64,000 nt of DNA from Thermocrispum agreste DSM 44070 (GTDB lineage Bacteria > Actinomycetota > Actinomycetes > Mycobacteriales > Pseudonocardiaceae), in the NCBI RefSeq assembly GCF_000427905.1, contig NZ_KE386604.1:891606-955605 (forward strand). Reading direction: 5' to 3'. Below, piece by piece: positions 34,577 through 43,524 of this stretch. Under the pieces are notes generated by a model, which ran no database searches, was not told the DNA's origin, and was given only the letters and a program-made list of their open reading frames with translations. The position numbers and the translations under genes are program-made. The first letter of the stretch is position 1. Each line of letters opens with the position of its first letter.

Positions 34577-35860
34577 GTGGGGCAGATCGAAAAGTTCACC
34601 ATCGACAACGGCCTCCGGGTGGTGCTCGCGCCGGATCGAGCCGCGCCGGTGGTGGCGGTGAGCGTGCACTACGACGTCGGCTTCCGTTCCGAGCCGGAAG
34701 GGCGCACCGGTTTCGCGCACCTGTTCGAGCACCTGATGTTCCAGGGCAGCGAGAGCTTGGAGAAGCTGGCTCATTTCCGGCACGTGCAGGGCAGCGGAGG
34801 GATCTTCAACGGGTCGACGCACCCGGACTACACCGACTACTACGAGGTGCTGCCGAGCGCGGCGCTGGAGCGCGCGCTGTTCCTGGAAGCCGACCGGATG
34901 CGGGCACCGAAGCTCACCGCGGAGAACCTGGCCAACCAGATCGACGTGGTCAAGGAAGAGATCCGGCTGAACGTGCTCAACCGCCCCTACGGTGGCTTCC
35001 CGTGGATCTGGCTGCCCCCGGTGCTGTACGAGACGTTCCCGAACGCGCACAACGGCTACGGCGACTTCGTCGACCTGGAGCAGGCGACGCTGGACGACTG
35101 TGCCGAGTTCTTCGACACCTACTACGCCCCGTCGAACGCGGTGCTGACGGTGGCCGGGGACTTCGAGGTCTCGCACGCCAAGGACCTCGTGGTCAAGCAC
35201 TTCGGTGACGTGCCTGCCCGGCCGCGGCCGGAGCGGCCGTCGTTCGCCGAGCCCCGGCCGGAGACCGAGAAGCGCGGCACGCACGTGGACAACCACGCCC
35301 CGCTGCCCGCGCTGGCCATCGGCTACCGGATGCCGGACCCGATCGGGGAGCTGGACGCCTACCTGGCCCACCTGGTGCTGGCCGGTGTGCTGACCGACGG
35401 CGACGGCTCCCGCCTGGAGCAGCGGCTGGTGCACAAGGACGGCCTGGTCACCGACATCAGCGCGGGCGCGGGCCTGTTCGGGCCGTTCGAGGCGCGGGAC
35501 CCGGACACGTTCTCCATCACCGCGATCCACCCGGCCGAGGTCACCGACCGGCAGGTGCTGGACGCGGTCGACGACGAGCTGGAGAAGCTGGCCGCGACGC
35601 CGCCGACGGCCGAGGAGCTGGCCAAGGTGACTGCGCGGTGGAAAGCGAACCTGCACGGCGAGCACGACAAGCTGATGTCGCGCACGCTTGCGCTGGGCTC
35701 GCTCGAACTGCTCTACGGCGACGCCGGGCTGATGTACGAGCTGCCGGAGAAGTTCGGCGCGGTGACCCCGGAGGACGTCTCCGCCGCCGCCAAAGCGCTC
35801 CGGCCCGATTCCCGTGCCGTGCTTCTGGTGCAACCCCGGACCCAGCAGGAGGACCAGTGA
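34577..35860 (+). CDS. M16 zinc peptidase, catalytic subunit
   Basis: A 427-residue M16 (pitrilysin/processing-peptidase-like) protein. The inverted zinc motif is intact: HLFEHLMFQG (HxxEH), with a downstream NQIDVVKEEIRLNV carrying the third ligand Glu. The first 200 residues form the catalytic repeat, the rest the M16_C repeat. GTG at 34577 is favoured by GAAGGAG just upstream; ATG at 34562 would include that site in the gene. The next gene encodes an M16 subunit lacking the zinc motif, and the two overlap by four bases, so they very likely form an active/inactive heterodimer like mitochondrial processing peptidase. Confidence 0.9.
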   Translation: MGQIEKFTIDNGLRVVLAPDRAAPVVAVSVHYDVGFRSEPEGRTGFAHLFEHLMFQGSESLEKLAHFRHVQGSGGIFNGSTHPDYTDYYEVLPSAALERALFLEADRMRAPKLTAENLANQIDVVKEEIRLNVLNRPYGGFPWIWLPPVLYETFPNAHNGYGDFVDLEQATLDDCAEFFDTYYAPSNAVLTVAGDFEVSHAKDLVVKHFGDVPARPRPERPSFAEPRPETEKRGTHVDNHAPLPALAIGYRMPDPIGELDAYLAHLVLAGVLTDGDGSRLEQRLVHKDGLVTDISAGAGLFGPFEARDPDTFSITAIHPAEVTDRQVLDAVDDELEKLAATPPTAEELAKVTARWKANLHGEHDKLMSRTLALGSLELLYGDAGLMYELPEKFGAVTPEDVSAAAKALRPDSRAVLLVQPRTQQEDQ

Positions 35861-37230
35861 CCGTGGCGAAGTCGTACCGCAGCGCCGAGGAGATCGGCCG
35901 CACCACCCTCGGCCCGCGACCGGTGCCGGAGCTGGGCGAGCAGCGCCCGGCGGCCGACCTGGCGTCGGTGGACACGGTGCTGCCGAACGGACTGCGGGTG
36001 CTGGCGGTGCGGCACGCCAGCGTGCCGACGGTGGAGCTGCGGCTGCGCATCCCGTTCGGCGGCACCGACCCGCTGCACTCGGCGCGGGCGGAGGTGCTGG
36101 CCGAGACCCTGCTGACCGGCACCACGCGCCGGGACCGGGTGGCGATCGACACCGAACTGGCGCTCATCGGCGGCGAGCTGGGCACCGCGGTCGACCCGGA
36201 GCGGCTGTCGGTGTCGGGCAGCTCGCTGGCGGAAGGCCTGCCGACGCTGCTGGACGTGCTCGCCGACGTGCTGATCGACGCCACCTACCCGGACAACGAG
36301 GTGGCCAGGGAGCGGGAACGGCTGGCCGAGCGGATCGCGGTGGCCCGCACCCAGCCGCGGGTGATCGCCAGGGAGGCCCTGCAGCGACGCCGCTACGGCG
36401 ACCACCCGGTGGTGCGCGAGATGCCCGAGGCCGAGGACGTGGCCACCGTGGATCCGGACGCGGTGCGTGCGCTGCATGCGGCCGCGGTGCTGCCCAGAGG
36501 GTCGGTGCTGGTCCTGGTCGGCGATCTGGACCCGGAGAAGGTGGTCGACGACGTCGTCGCCGCGGTCGGGGGCTGGTCGTCGGAGAAGGAAACCACCCCG
36601 TTGCAGCCGCTTCCGGACGTGCAAGGTGGCGACGTGCTGCTGGTCCCGCGTGCCGGTGCGGTGCAGTCGCAGATCAGGCTGTCCGCTCAGGCGGTGCCGC
36701 GCACCGACGAACGGTATGCCGCGTTGCAGCTGGCCAACCTGGTCTTCGGCGGGTACTTCTCCTCGCGGCTGGTGGAGAACATCCGGGAGGACAAGGGCTA
36801 CACCTACGGCGCGCACTCCGGTTTCGAGTTCACCGGGGAGACCGCGACGTTGGACATCGACGCGGACACCGCGTCCGAGGTGACCGCGGCCGCACTGATG
36901 GAGACCCGGTACGAGCTCACCCGGCTGCGGGTCGTCCCGCCCAGCGAGGAGGAGGTCGCCGCGGTGCGCCAGTACGCCGTCGGCTCGCTGCTGATTTCCA
37001 CGTCGTCGCAGACCGGGCTGGCCTCGCAGCTGGCCGCGCTCACCGGGGTGGGGCTCGGGGTCGACTGGCTGACCGGCCACCCGCAGCGGCTGCAGCAGGT
37101 CACCACCGAGCAGGTGGTGGCGGCGGCACGGGAGTTCTTCGCCCCCGAGCGGTTCACCGGCGTGGTGGTCGGTGACCCGGACGCGCTCACCGACGGACTG
37201 GCGGCACTGGGAGGAGTCGTCCTGCCGTGA
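35857..37230 (+). CDS. M16 peptidase-like protein, non-catalytic subunit
   Basis: The 457-residue protein has the M16 fold in two repeats, but at the zinc position reads HSARAEVLAETLLTGT, with no HxxEH, so it cannot bind zinc the usual way. The C-terminal half keeps the substrate-binding region (FGGYFSSRLVENIREDKGYTYG, R/Y motif). It should be the regulatory partner of the upstream M16 subunit, coupled by a GTGA overlap at 35857-35860; GTG at 35863 has better spacing from AGGAGG and may be the true start. The pair is presumably cytosolic, as neither has a signal peptide. It overlaps nudC by four bases. Confidence 0.88.
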   Translation: MTVAKSYRSAEEIGRTTLGPRPVPELGEQRPAADLASVDTVLPNGLRVLAVRHASVPTVELRLRIPFGGTDPLHSARAEVLAETLLTGTTRRDRVAIDTELALIGGELGTAVDPERLSVSGSSLAEGLPTLLDVLADVLIDATYPDNEVARERERLAERIAVARTQPRVIAREALQRRRYGDHPVVREMPEAEDVATVDPDAVRALHAAAVLPRGSVLVLVGDLDPEKVVDDVVAAVGGWSSEKETTPLQPLPDVQGGDVLLVPRAGAVQSQIRLSAQAVPRTDERYAALQLANLVFGGYFSSRLVENIREDKGYTYGAHSGFEFTGETATLDIDADTASEVTAAALMETRYELTRLRVVPPSEEEVAAVRQYAVGSLLISTSSQTGLASQLAALTGVGLGVDWLTGHPQRLQQVTTEQVVAAAREFFAPERFTGVVVGDPDALTDGLAALGGVVLP

Positions 37231-38234
37231 CCGCGGGCAGCACCGAGCCGTTCCGGCTGCACAGCGTGCCCGCGCTGGCGCGGGTGACGGTGGATCGGAG
37301 CGAGTGGCTCCGGCAGGACCGCGATGCCCTTCGCGAAGGGTGGCCGACCGCTCGGGTGCTGGTGCTGGACAAGCGTGGCCGCACCCCGGTACTGGAGGAC
37401 GACGGCCGTCTGGCGCTCCGCAAAGCCATGGACATCGCGCCGGAGCCACCGGAGGGTGCGATCTTTCTCGGCCGGTCGCCGGAAGCCGACTACTGGGCGG
37501 TGCTCGACGTTCCGGAACCCGAGGGGCAGGTCGTCGAGGTGCCGGGCCGTTTCGGCGTGGCGGTGACTCACATCCTCGCCGACGGGGAACGATGGGTCGG
37601 CCTGCGTGAGTACGGCGACGATCTCGACGACACCGGGGCGGGCCTGTTCACCACCGCGCTGGCCTTGCGCAGCTGGTATCGGCGCGCCGCGCACTGCGCC
37701 CGGTGCGGCGCTGCGACGGAGATCGTCCACGCCGGCTGGGCCTCGCGCTGCACCGGATGCGGCCGGGAGGAGTATCCGCGCACCGATCCGGCGGTCATCT
37801 GCCTGGTGCACGACGACGTCGGCGTCAACGGCGAGCGGGTGCTGCTGGCCCGCGGGGCGGGCTGGCCGGCGGGAGCCCGGTCGGTGCTGGCCGGGTTCGT
37901 CGAGGCAGGTGAGTCGCTGGAAGCCTGCGTGGTCCGGGAGATCAGGGAGGAAGTCGGCATCACCGTGCGGGACGTGCGTTACCTCGGCAGCCAGCCGTGG
38001 CCGTTCCCGCGGTCGATCATGCTCGGTTTCGCCGCCCGTGCCGATCGGGACGCCCCGCTGAAGCTTGCCGAAGGGGAGATCGAGACGGCGCGCTGGTTCA
38101 CCAGGGACGAGATCCGGGACGCGTTCGCCAGGGCGGACCGGCCGCCGAAGGAGGGGGACGCCGAGCTCCGGCTGCCCACCAACTCGTCCATCGCCCGGTT
38201 GATGCTGGAGTCGTGGGCGGCCGCGGAGCCGTGA
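37227..38234 (+). CDS. nudC: NAD(+) diphosphatase / NAD-capped RNA decapping Nudix enzyme
   Basis: The 335-residue NudC family protein has an N-terminal domain, a zinc ribbon (CARCGA and CTGCGREEY), a full Nudix box (GFVEAGESLEACVVREIREE then VGI) and the NADH-specific SQPWPFPRS motif. It hydrolyses NAD(H) to NMN(H) and AMP and removes NAD caps from RNA. GTG at 37227 overlaps the end of the M16 subunit gene (GTGA), so it is the last gene of a three-gene operon. Mycobacteria also keep nudC near AdnAB (Rv3199c from memory). It converges on the SURF1 gene 52 bases downstream. Confidence 0.94.
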   Translation: MTAGSTEPFRLHSVPALARVTVDRSEWLRQDRDALREGWPTARVLVLDKRGRTPVLEDDGRLALRKAMDIAPEPPEGAIFLGRSPEADYWAVLDVPEPEGQVVEVPGRFGVAVTHILADGERWVGLREYGDDLDDTGAGLFTTALALRSWYRRAAHCARCGAATEIVHAGWASRCTGCGREEYPRTDPAVICLVHDDVGVNGERVLLARGAGWPAGARSVLAGFVEAGESLEACVVREIREEVGITVRDVRYLGSQPWPFPRSIMLGFAARADRDAPLKLAEGEIETARWFTRDEIRDAFARADRPPKEGDAELRLPTNSSIARLMLESWAAAEP

Positions 38235-38286
38235 GAATGCGTGCCCGCAGACGACCCGTGCTCGGCGCGGTCGTGCTGCCGGACCG

Positions 38287-39225
38287 TCAGCGCGAGGTCG
38301 CGTTCGTGGTGTCCGCACCGCTGGCGCCGGCCTCGCCGGAACTGGCCCGGTGCCCGCGGGTTGCGGGCTGTTCGCCGCCTGGTGCGGCCTCGGCGCCTTC
38401 GCGTGCCTCGGTGGTTTCGCGTTCTCCGGTGTCTTCGTCGTCCTCGGCCAGCATCTCGGCCACCGTCTTCCGTCGTGGCCGCTGACCGGCTTCGTGCAGG
38501 GCGCCGCCCGGCTTCAGCTCCCGCCACGTGAAGTACCCCCAGCCGACGAGCGCCATCACCCCGAAGGCGATCCACTGCATGCCGTAGGACAGGAACGGAC
38601 CGGACTCCAGCTGCGGCAGCGGCAACGGCTCCAGCGCGCCGGGCTGGTTGCGTTCCAGCTGGAAGTAGCCGGGCCGGAAATCCAGGCCGGTGGCCCGCTC
38701 CGCCACCGTGGAGCCGACCCCGTAGACGTGCAGCTGTTCGCCGCGCGGCTCGGCAGGCCGGGTCGGAGGCTCGTCGATGCGCGCCCTGGCCTGGACGGTG
38801 ACCCGCCCTTCCGGCACCGGGGGGAACTTCGCGAACTGTGCATCGTCCCCGGGTTCCACGTAGCCGCGGTCGATGAGCACCAGCTCCCCGTCGTCGGTGC
38901 GCAGCGGGACGAGGATCTCGTACGCGGGTTGGCCGTTGACCGTGCGCAGCCTGGCGACCAGTTCGTGCTCCGGCAGGTATTCGCCGGTGATGGTCACCCG
39001 GCTCCACTGGGTGCGGGAGTCCGGCGCGGCCCCGCCGGGCAGCACCTCGGCCAACGGGCGCGGCGGTGCCTCCAGCGAGGCTTGCAGCGCGTCGTTGGTG
39101 GCCTGGCGCTCGTCGTGCCTGCCCAGCTGCCACGGCGCGAGCAGCGTGAAGCAGGCAGCGGCGAAGGCGAAGACGGCCACCGTCAACGCCAGCCAGCTGG
39201 GCTGCAGCAGGAACCTCAACCGCAC
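38287..39225 (-). CDS. SURF1-family cytochrome oxidase assembly protein
   Basis: A 312-residue SURF1 homologue with two membrane helices (about residues 12-31 and 211-231) around a periplasm-side domain. Family motifs include FTLLAPWQLGRHDERQATN, VTITGEYLPEHE, VLIDRGYVEPG and YGMQWIAFGVMALVGWGYF. SURF1 helps assemble haem-copper (aa3) cytochrome c oxidase. The C-terminal 80 residues are a hydrophilic, acidic tail longer than in mitochondrial SURF1, common in actinobacteria. It is the last gene of a leftward operon with a kinase-family gene 16 bases upstream. Confidence 0.9.
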   Translation of the reverse strand: MRLRFLLQPSWLALTVAVFAFAAACFTLLAPWQLGRHDERQATNDALQASLEAPPRPLAEVLPGGAAPDSRTQWSRVTITGEYLPEHELVARLRTVNGQPAYEILVPLRTDDGELVLIDRGYVEPGDDAQFAKFPPVPEGRVTVQARARIDEPPTRPAEPRGEQLHVYGVGSTVAERATGLDFRPGYFQLERNQPGALEPLPLPQLESGPFLSYGMQWIAFGVMALVGWGYFTWRELKPGGALHEAGQRPRRKTVAEMLAEDDEDTGERETTEAREGAEAAPGGEQPATRGHRASSGEAGASGADTTNATSR

Positions 39226-39241
39226 GATTCCACCGTACGGC

Positions 39242-40036
39242 TCAGGCCAGCGCGAGTGTCCGCCGGGCGGCGGCCTCGGCCTGCGCCGCGTACCCGCCGC
39301 CGAACAGCACCGTGTGCACCAGCAGCGGAAACAGCTGATGCATCGGCGTCCGTTCCTGCCATCCGTCGGCCAGCGGGGCGCCCGCCTGTGCAGCCGCTTC
39401 GGCGTACGCGGCCAGGATGACGGTCAGGTGGGGAGCGCCGAACAGCTGCAGCATGGCCAGGTCGGTCTCCCGGTGCCCGCCGTGCGCAGCGGGGTCGATC
39501 AGCCACGCGCGCCCTTGGGAGAAGTGCACGTTGCCGCTCCACAGGTCGCCGTGCAACCGGGCGGGCGGCTCCGCTGCGCTTTCTTCTCCGGCGGCTTCCC
39601 GCAGCACGTCGCACGCCCGGGAGATCACCGCGGCCTGTCCGGAACTCAACGCCCCGCTGTCGCGCGCCTGCCGCAAGTACGGCTCGACGCGCAGCTCGGC
39701 ATAGAAGGTGGCCCAGTCCTCGCGCGGCTCGTTACGCATGCGGGCCCGCCCGATCCACGCATCGGCCGGACCTCCCGGCGGGGGGCAGCCGAATGCGTCC
39801 GCGCCACGCAGATGCAGCGCTGCCAACCCGGCGCCGAACTCACGGGCAGCCGCCTCGGTCGGGCTCGACGGCGGCAGGTACTGCGTCTGCAGCATGTCGC
39901 CGTCTACGGCGTGCACCTCCGGCACGGCCACGTCACCGGATTCCGCCAGCCAGCGCAGCCCGGCCGCTTCGGCCTGCGCGCTGGGATCGCGCTTGACCAC
40001 CACGCGACGCCCGTCGGGCAGCTGTTCCACCCTCAC
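39242..40036 (-). CDS. Fructosamine/ketosamine-3-kinase family protein
   Basis: A 264-residue protein with the aminoglycoside-phosphotransferase fold of fructosamine kinases: nucleotide region RRVVVKRDPSAQAEAAGLRWL, catalytic LHGDLWSGNVHF (Asp and Asn), and metal-binding IDPAAHGGHRETDLAML. Members phosphorylate sugar adducts on lysines so that they fall off (protein deglycation). The start GTG at 40036 overlaps the upstream phosphatase stop (GTGA), so the two are coupled; this rules out a longer N-terminus. It is notable that this deglycation-type kinase is fused in transcription to a low-molecular-weight phosphatase, a pairing I recall from other actinobacteria. Confidence 0.9.
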   Translation of the reverse strand: MRVEQLPDGRRVVVKRDPSAQAEAAGLRWLAESGDVAVPEVHAVDGDMLQTQYLPPSSPTEAAAREFGAGLAALHLRGADAFGCPPPGGPADAWIGRARMRNEPREDWATFYAELRVEPYLRQARDSGALSSGQAAVISRACDVLREAAGEESAAEPPARLHGDLWSGNVHFSQGRAWLIDPAAHGGHRETDLAMLQLFGAPHLTVILAAYAEAAAQAGAPLADGWQERTPMHQLFPLLVHTVLFGGGYAAQAEAAARRTLALA

Positions 40037-40512
40037 AGTCGCTCGCGCACCCAGTCGATCAGTCCCGGCATGGCCGCCTCGATCATCTCCAGCACGTCGG
40101 TGAAGCCGTCGTCGCTGCCGTAGTACGGATCCGGGACGTCGGCGTCGTCGCCCGCGGCGGGGTCGAACGACCGCAGCGTGCGAATCCGGGCGTGGTCCTC
40201 GGTCATCCGCCGCAAGCTGCGCAGATGCCCGGAGTCCAGCGCCACCAGCAGATCCGCGGACAGATGCTCGGGACCGACCTGTGCTGCGGTGTGCGTGATC
40301 GGGTAGCCGTGTTCCTTCAGCACCGCGACGGCCCGTGGGTCGGCGGGCTCGCCGACGTGCCACGAACCGGTCCCGGCGCTGCTGACCCGCACCCGGTCGG
40401 CCAGGCCCACGCGGCGCAGGTGCTCGCTGAACACCGCGGCGGCCATGGGGGAGCGGCAGATGTTGCCGGTGCAGACGAAGACGACCGAAAGGCGCGCGTC
40501 ACGATCTGGCAT
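40033..40512 (-). CDS. Low-molecular-weight protein tyrosine phosphatase
   Basis: A 159-residue LMW-PTP with the P-loop VCTGNICRSP near the N-terminus (CX5R) and the general acid in DVPDPYYG, both intact. It should dephosphorylate phosphotyrosine or small phosphate esters. From ATG at 40512 the gene runs leftward to a coupled kinase-family gene. Mycobacteria use the homologue PtpA (followed by a SURF1 gene, Rv2234-Rv2235 from memory) in host interaction, but that role should not be assumed here. It diverges from the Nif3 gene with 131 bases between. Confidence 0.92.
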   Translation of the reverse strand: MPDRDARLSVVFVCTGNICRSPMAAAVFSEHLRRVGLADRVRVSSAGTGSWHVGEPADPRAVAVLKEHGYPITHTAAQVGPEHLSADLLVALDSGHLRSLRRMTEDHARIRTLRSFDPAAGDDADVPDPYYGSDDGFTDVLEMIEAAMPGLIDWVRERL

Positions 40513-40643
40513 GCCTGCCAGCCTAGAGAGTGGTCCCGCCGCTGGGCGGCGTCGCCTGCACGGATGAGGCCGCGGGCACACGGGTGGTGACCAGGCGGGC
40601 AGCCGTCGCGCCCCCGGGGAGCGGCTGTGCGAGGATCGCCGGC

Positions 40644-41489
40644 ATGCCGAAGGTCCGTGAACTGATCGGAGTTCTGCAGGCCGCCTACCCCCCGGAGCTG
40701 GCCGAGGAGTGGGACGCGGTCGGCCTGGTGTGCGGCGACCCGGACGACGAGGTGGAGCGCGTGCTGGTGTGCGTCGACCCGGTCCGTGCCACCGTGGCCG
40801 AGGCTGAACAGCTCGGTGCCCAGCTGATCGTCGCGCACCATCCGCTGCTGCTGCGCGGGGTGAACTCGGTGGCCGCGGACACCCGCAAGGGCTCGCTGGT
40901 GCACCGGATGATCCGCAACGGCATCGCGTTGTTCTGCGCCCACACCAACGCGGACGCGGCCAACCCCGGGGTGTCCGACGCGCTGGCCGAAGCCATCGGG
41001 CTGACCGAGCTGCGCCCGCTGAACACGCACCCGCTGGCCACCCCGGAGGAGCCGGTCGGGATCGGCCGTATCGGCGAGCTGCCGGAGGCGATGACGCTGC
41101 GGGAGTTCACCGCCCGGGTGGCCGCCGCGTTGCCGCCGACCGAGCCGGGAGTGGTGGCCGCCGGGGATCCGGACCGGGTGATCAGGACCGTCGCCGTGTC
41201 CGGCGGCGCGGGGGACTCCTATCTCGGAGTGGCCACCGCTGCGCGTGTCGATGCGTTCGTCACCGCGGATCTGCGGCACCATCCCGCGAGCGAGCACCTC
41301 GCGGACGGCGACGTGCCCGCGCTGGTGAACGTCACGCACTGGGCCAGCGAATGGCCGTGGTGCGAGCAGGCGGCAGGCGTCATCCGGGCGGCGTGCGAGG
41401 GTACCGTCGAAGTTCACGTCTCGCGGCGCAACACCGACCCGTGGACGATCCGCGGAGCGGCAGGCGAGCAGGGAGGATTGGCGCAGTGA
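40644..41489 (+). CDS. Nif3/YbgI-like dinuclear metal-centre protein
   Basis: The 281-residue protein belongs to the Nif3/YbgI family (DUF34), ring-shaped hexamers binding two metals per subunit. Ligand motifs are VAHHPLLLRGVN, AHTNADAA and the C-terminal DLRHHPASEH. Proposed roles include a GTP cyclohydrolase-like or metal-insertion function; none is certain. The start ATG at 40644 has GAGGAT a few bases upstream. The stop overlaps the next start (GTGA at 41486-41489). Together with the zinc-ribbon and RNase HI fusion genes it forms a compact operon, the same order as mycobacterial Rv2230c-Rv2228c from memory. Confidence 0.9.
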   Translation: MPKVRELIGVLQAAYPPELAEEWDAVGLVCGDPDDEVERVLVCVDPVRATVAEAEQLGAQLIVAHHPLLLRGVNSVAADTRKGSLVHRMIRNGIALFCAHTNADAANPGVSDALAEAIGLTELRPLNTHPLATPEEPVGIGRIGELPEAMTLREFTARVAAALPPTEPGVVAAGDPDRVIRTVAVSGGAGDSYLGVATAARVDAFVTADLRHHPASEHLADGDVPALVNVTHWASEWPWCEQAAGVIRAACEGTVEVHVSRRNTDPWTIRGAAGEQGGLAQ

Positions 41490-42223
41490 AGGTTGATCCG
41501 GCGACACAGGCCCGGCTGCTCGAGCTGGCCGAGCTGGACGGTGAGCTGGACCGCGTCCGGCATCGGCGCGAGAATCTGCCCGAGCAACAGGTGCTGGACG
41601 AGCGCGCGGCCGCGTTGCGGTCCGCGCAGGACGCGCTGGTGCAGGCTCAGATGCTGGCGTCGGATCTGGACCGCGAGGTCAAGCGGCGGGAGCGGGAGAT
41701 CGAGACGGTGCGGGCCCGCGCCGACCGGGACCGCAAGCTGATGGAATCCGGCTCGGTGTCCGCCAAGCAGCTGACCGACCTGGAGCACGAGATCGGCACG
41801 CTGCAGAAGCGGCAGCAGACGCTGGAGGACGACCTGCTCGAGCTGATGGAGCAACGGGAAGCCGTCGGCATCAACGAGCGCAAGTCGGGCGAAGCCGTGG
41901 CGGCCGCCGAGCAGGAGGTCGCCGAGGCGCGCGCCGCCGTGGAGTCCGCGCAGGCCGAGCTGGCGCGGACGGAGGAGAAGTGCGAGGCGGAGCGGGCGAA
42001 GCTGCGCGAGGAGCTGCCCGCGCAGCTGGTCGAGCGGTACGACCGGGTGCGGCAGGCGCGCGGCCGAGGCGCCGGCCTGCTGCGCGCCCGGCGCTGCGGG
42101 GCATGTCAGCTGGAACTGGACCGGGTGGCGCTGTCCAAGGTCAAGGCCGCGGCCGACGACGAGGTCGTGACGTGCGACAACTGCGGCGCGATCTTGGTGC
42201 GCACCGCCGAATCGGGGTTGTGA
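41486..42223 (+). CDS. C4-type zinc-ribbon coiled-coil protein (DUF164)
   Basis: A 245-residue protein with about 180 residues of charged coiled coil followed by a zinc ribbon: RRCGACQLELD and VTCDNCGAILV (CxxC pairs). This is the DUF164/zf-RING_7 family, known structurally as an antiparallel coiled coil with a nucleic-acid-binding-like ribbon. GTG at 41486 overlaps the Nif3 stop and follows GGGAGG. Its constant neighbourhood with Nif3 and an RNase H suggests a nucleic-acid-related role, but function is unproven. Confidence 0.9.
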   Translation: MKVDPATQARLLELAELDGELDRVRHRRENLPEQQVLDERAAALRSAQDALVQAQMLASDLDREVKRREREIETVRARADRDRKLMESGSVSAKQLTDLEHEIGTLQKRQQTLEDDLLELMEQREAVGINERKSGEAVAAAEQEVAEARAAVESAQAELARTEEKCEAERAKLREELPAQLVERYDRVRQARGRGAGLLRARRCGACQLELDRVALSKVKAAADDEVVTCDNCGAILVRTAESGL

Positions 42224-42227
42224 CCAC

Positions 42228-43403
42228 GTGCAGGTGATCGTCGAGGCGGACGGCGGGTCCCGCGGCAACCCGGGGCCCGCTGGTTACGGTGCTGTGGTGC
42301 TGGACGCCGACGGCCGGCGGGTGCTGGCCGAGCGGCAGGGCGGCCTGGGGGTGACCACCAACAACGTCGCCGAGTACACCGGGTTGATCGAAGGCCTGCG
42401 GGCCGCGGCCGAACTCGGGGCGACGCGGGTGGACGTCCGGATGGACTCCAAGCTGGTCGTCGAGCAGATGTGCGGCCGGTGGAAGATCAAGCACCCGGCG
42501 CTGCAGCCGTTGGCCGGGCAGGCGCGGCAGCTCGCGGCACGGTTCGACGAGGTGACCTACCAGTGGGTGCCGCGGGCGCAGAACGCGCGTGCCGACCGGC
42601 TGGCCAATCAGGCCATGGACTCCCAGTCCGCGGGAGGGTCCGCGCGGCAGGAGAAGCGGCGGCCCGAGCCGGAACAGACCATGATCCCGCTGGAGACGGC
42701 CTCCACCGAGGCGGATTCCCGGCCCGCGCCTGCGCAATGGACCGGCGCGCAAGGCGCACCGACGCGGATGTTCCTGCTGCGGCACGGCGAGACGGCGATG
42801 TCGCTGGAGCGCCGGTACAGCGGGCGGGGCGACGTGCCGCTGACCGACCACGGCCGGGCGCAGGCGCAAGCCGCGGCCAAGCGATTCGCCGCCATGAACC
42901 CCGCCAGGTGGCGCACCGGCGAGGACGCCCCCGACGGTCCGGTGCCGGTGATCAGCTCGCCGCTGTCCCGGGCGGTGGCCACCGCCGAACAGGTCGCGGC
43001 CGCGCTCGGCTCGACCGTGGAACAGCATCCCGGCCTGCTGGAGACCGACTTCGGGCAGTGGGAGGGCCTGACGTTCGCCGAGGCGGCCGCGCGCGACACG
43101 GAGCTGCACGCGGCCTGGCTGGGCGACACCTCCGTCGCCCCGCCCGGCGGGGAGAGCTTCGACGTCGTCCACGGGCGGGTGCGCCGGGCACGCGACGAGC
43201 TGCTCGCCCGCTACGGCGGCCGCACGATCGTGGTCGTGACGCATGTCACGCCGATCAAGTGCCTGCTGCGGATGGCGCTGAACGTGGGGCCGGAGCTGAT
43301 GTTCCGGCTGCACCTGGACATCGCTTCCCTGTCGGTCGTGGAGTTCTACCCGGACGGGCACGCCTGCGTCCGGTTGGTCAACGACACCGCCCATCTGGAG
43401 TAG
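42228..43403 (+). CDS. Bifunctional RNase HI / histidine phosphatase (CobC-like)
   Basis: A 391-residue fusion. The N-terminal RNase HI domain has VEADGGSRGNPGPAGYG, NNVAEYTGL, RMDSKLVVEQM and QNARADRLAN, giving the DEDD residues for cutting RNA in RNA-DNA hybrids. A Pro/Glu-rich linker of about 40 residues leads to a phosphoglycerate-mutase-fold domain (LLRHGETAMS near 185, and VVVTHVTP at the second histidine) of the alpha-ribazole-phosphatase/acid phosphatase group, linked to cobalamin synthesis in mycobacteria (Rv2228c). GTG at 42228 starts four bases after the zinc-ribbon gene. It is the last gene before rnpB. Confidence 0.93.
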   Translation: MQVIVEADGGSRGNPGPAGYGAVVLDADGRRVLAERQGGLGVTTNNVAEYTGLIEGLRAAAELGATRVDVRMDSKLVVEQMCGRWKIKHPALQPLAGQARQLAARFDEVTYQWVPRAQNARADRLANQAMDSQSAGGSARQEKRRPEPEQTMIPLETASTEADSRPAPAQWTGAQGAPTRMFLLRHGETAMSLERRYSGRGDVPLTDHGRAQAQAAAKRFAAMNPARWRTGEDAPDGPVPVISSPLSRAVATAEQVAAALGSTVEQHPGLLETDFGQWEGLTFAEAAARDTELHAAWLGDTSVAPPGGESFDVVHGRVRRARDELLARYGGRTIVVVTHVTPIKCLLRMALNVGPELMFRLHLDIASLSVVEFYPDGHACVRLVNDTAHLE

Positions 43404-43488
43404 CCCGGCTCGGCCTGTTCGGTGCAGCGGCCGGTGCGCCCCGCGGCGGGTGGCCGGACGCTCGGTCGGTCCGCGACACGGACCGGAA

Positions 43489-43518
43489 TGAACCATCCGG
43501 ACGCCCGGCTCGTACTCT
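43489..43518 (+). promoter_or_regulatory. rnpB promoter
   Basis: TGAACC (43489-43494) and TACTCT (43513-43518) are separated by 18 bases and place the transcription start at about 43525, exactly the first base of the RNase P RNA terminal helix. Confidence 0.65.
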
Positions 43519-43524
43519 GAGGTA

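Noticed and set aside
34457..35833. Upstream extension of the zinc metallopeptidase frame
   Set aside because: It is the antisense shadow of the M16 gene; the real protein starts with a short tail and membrane anchor at 34456.
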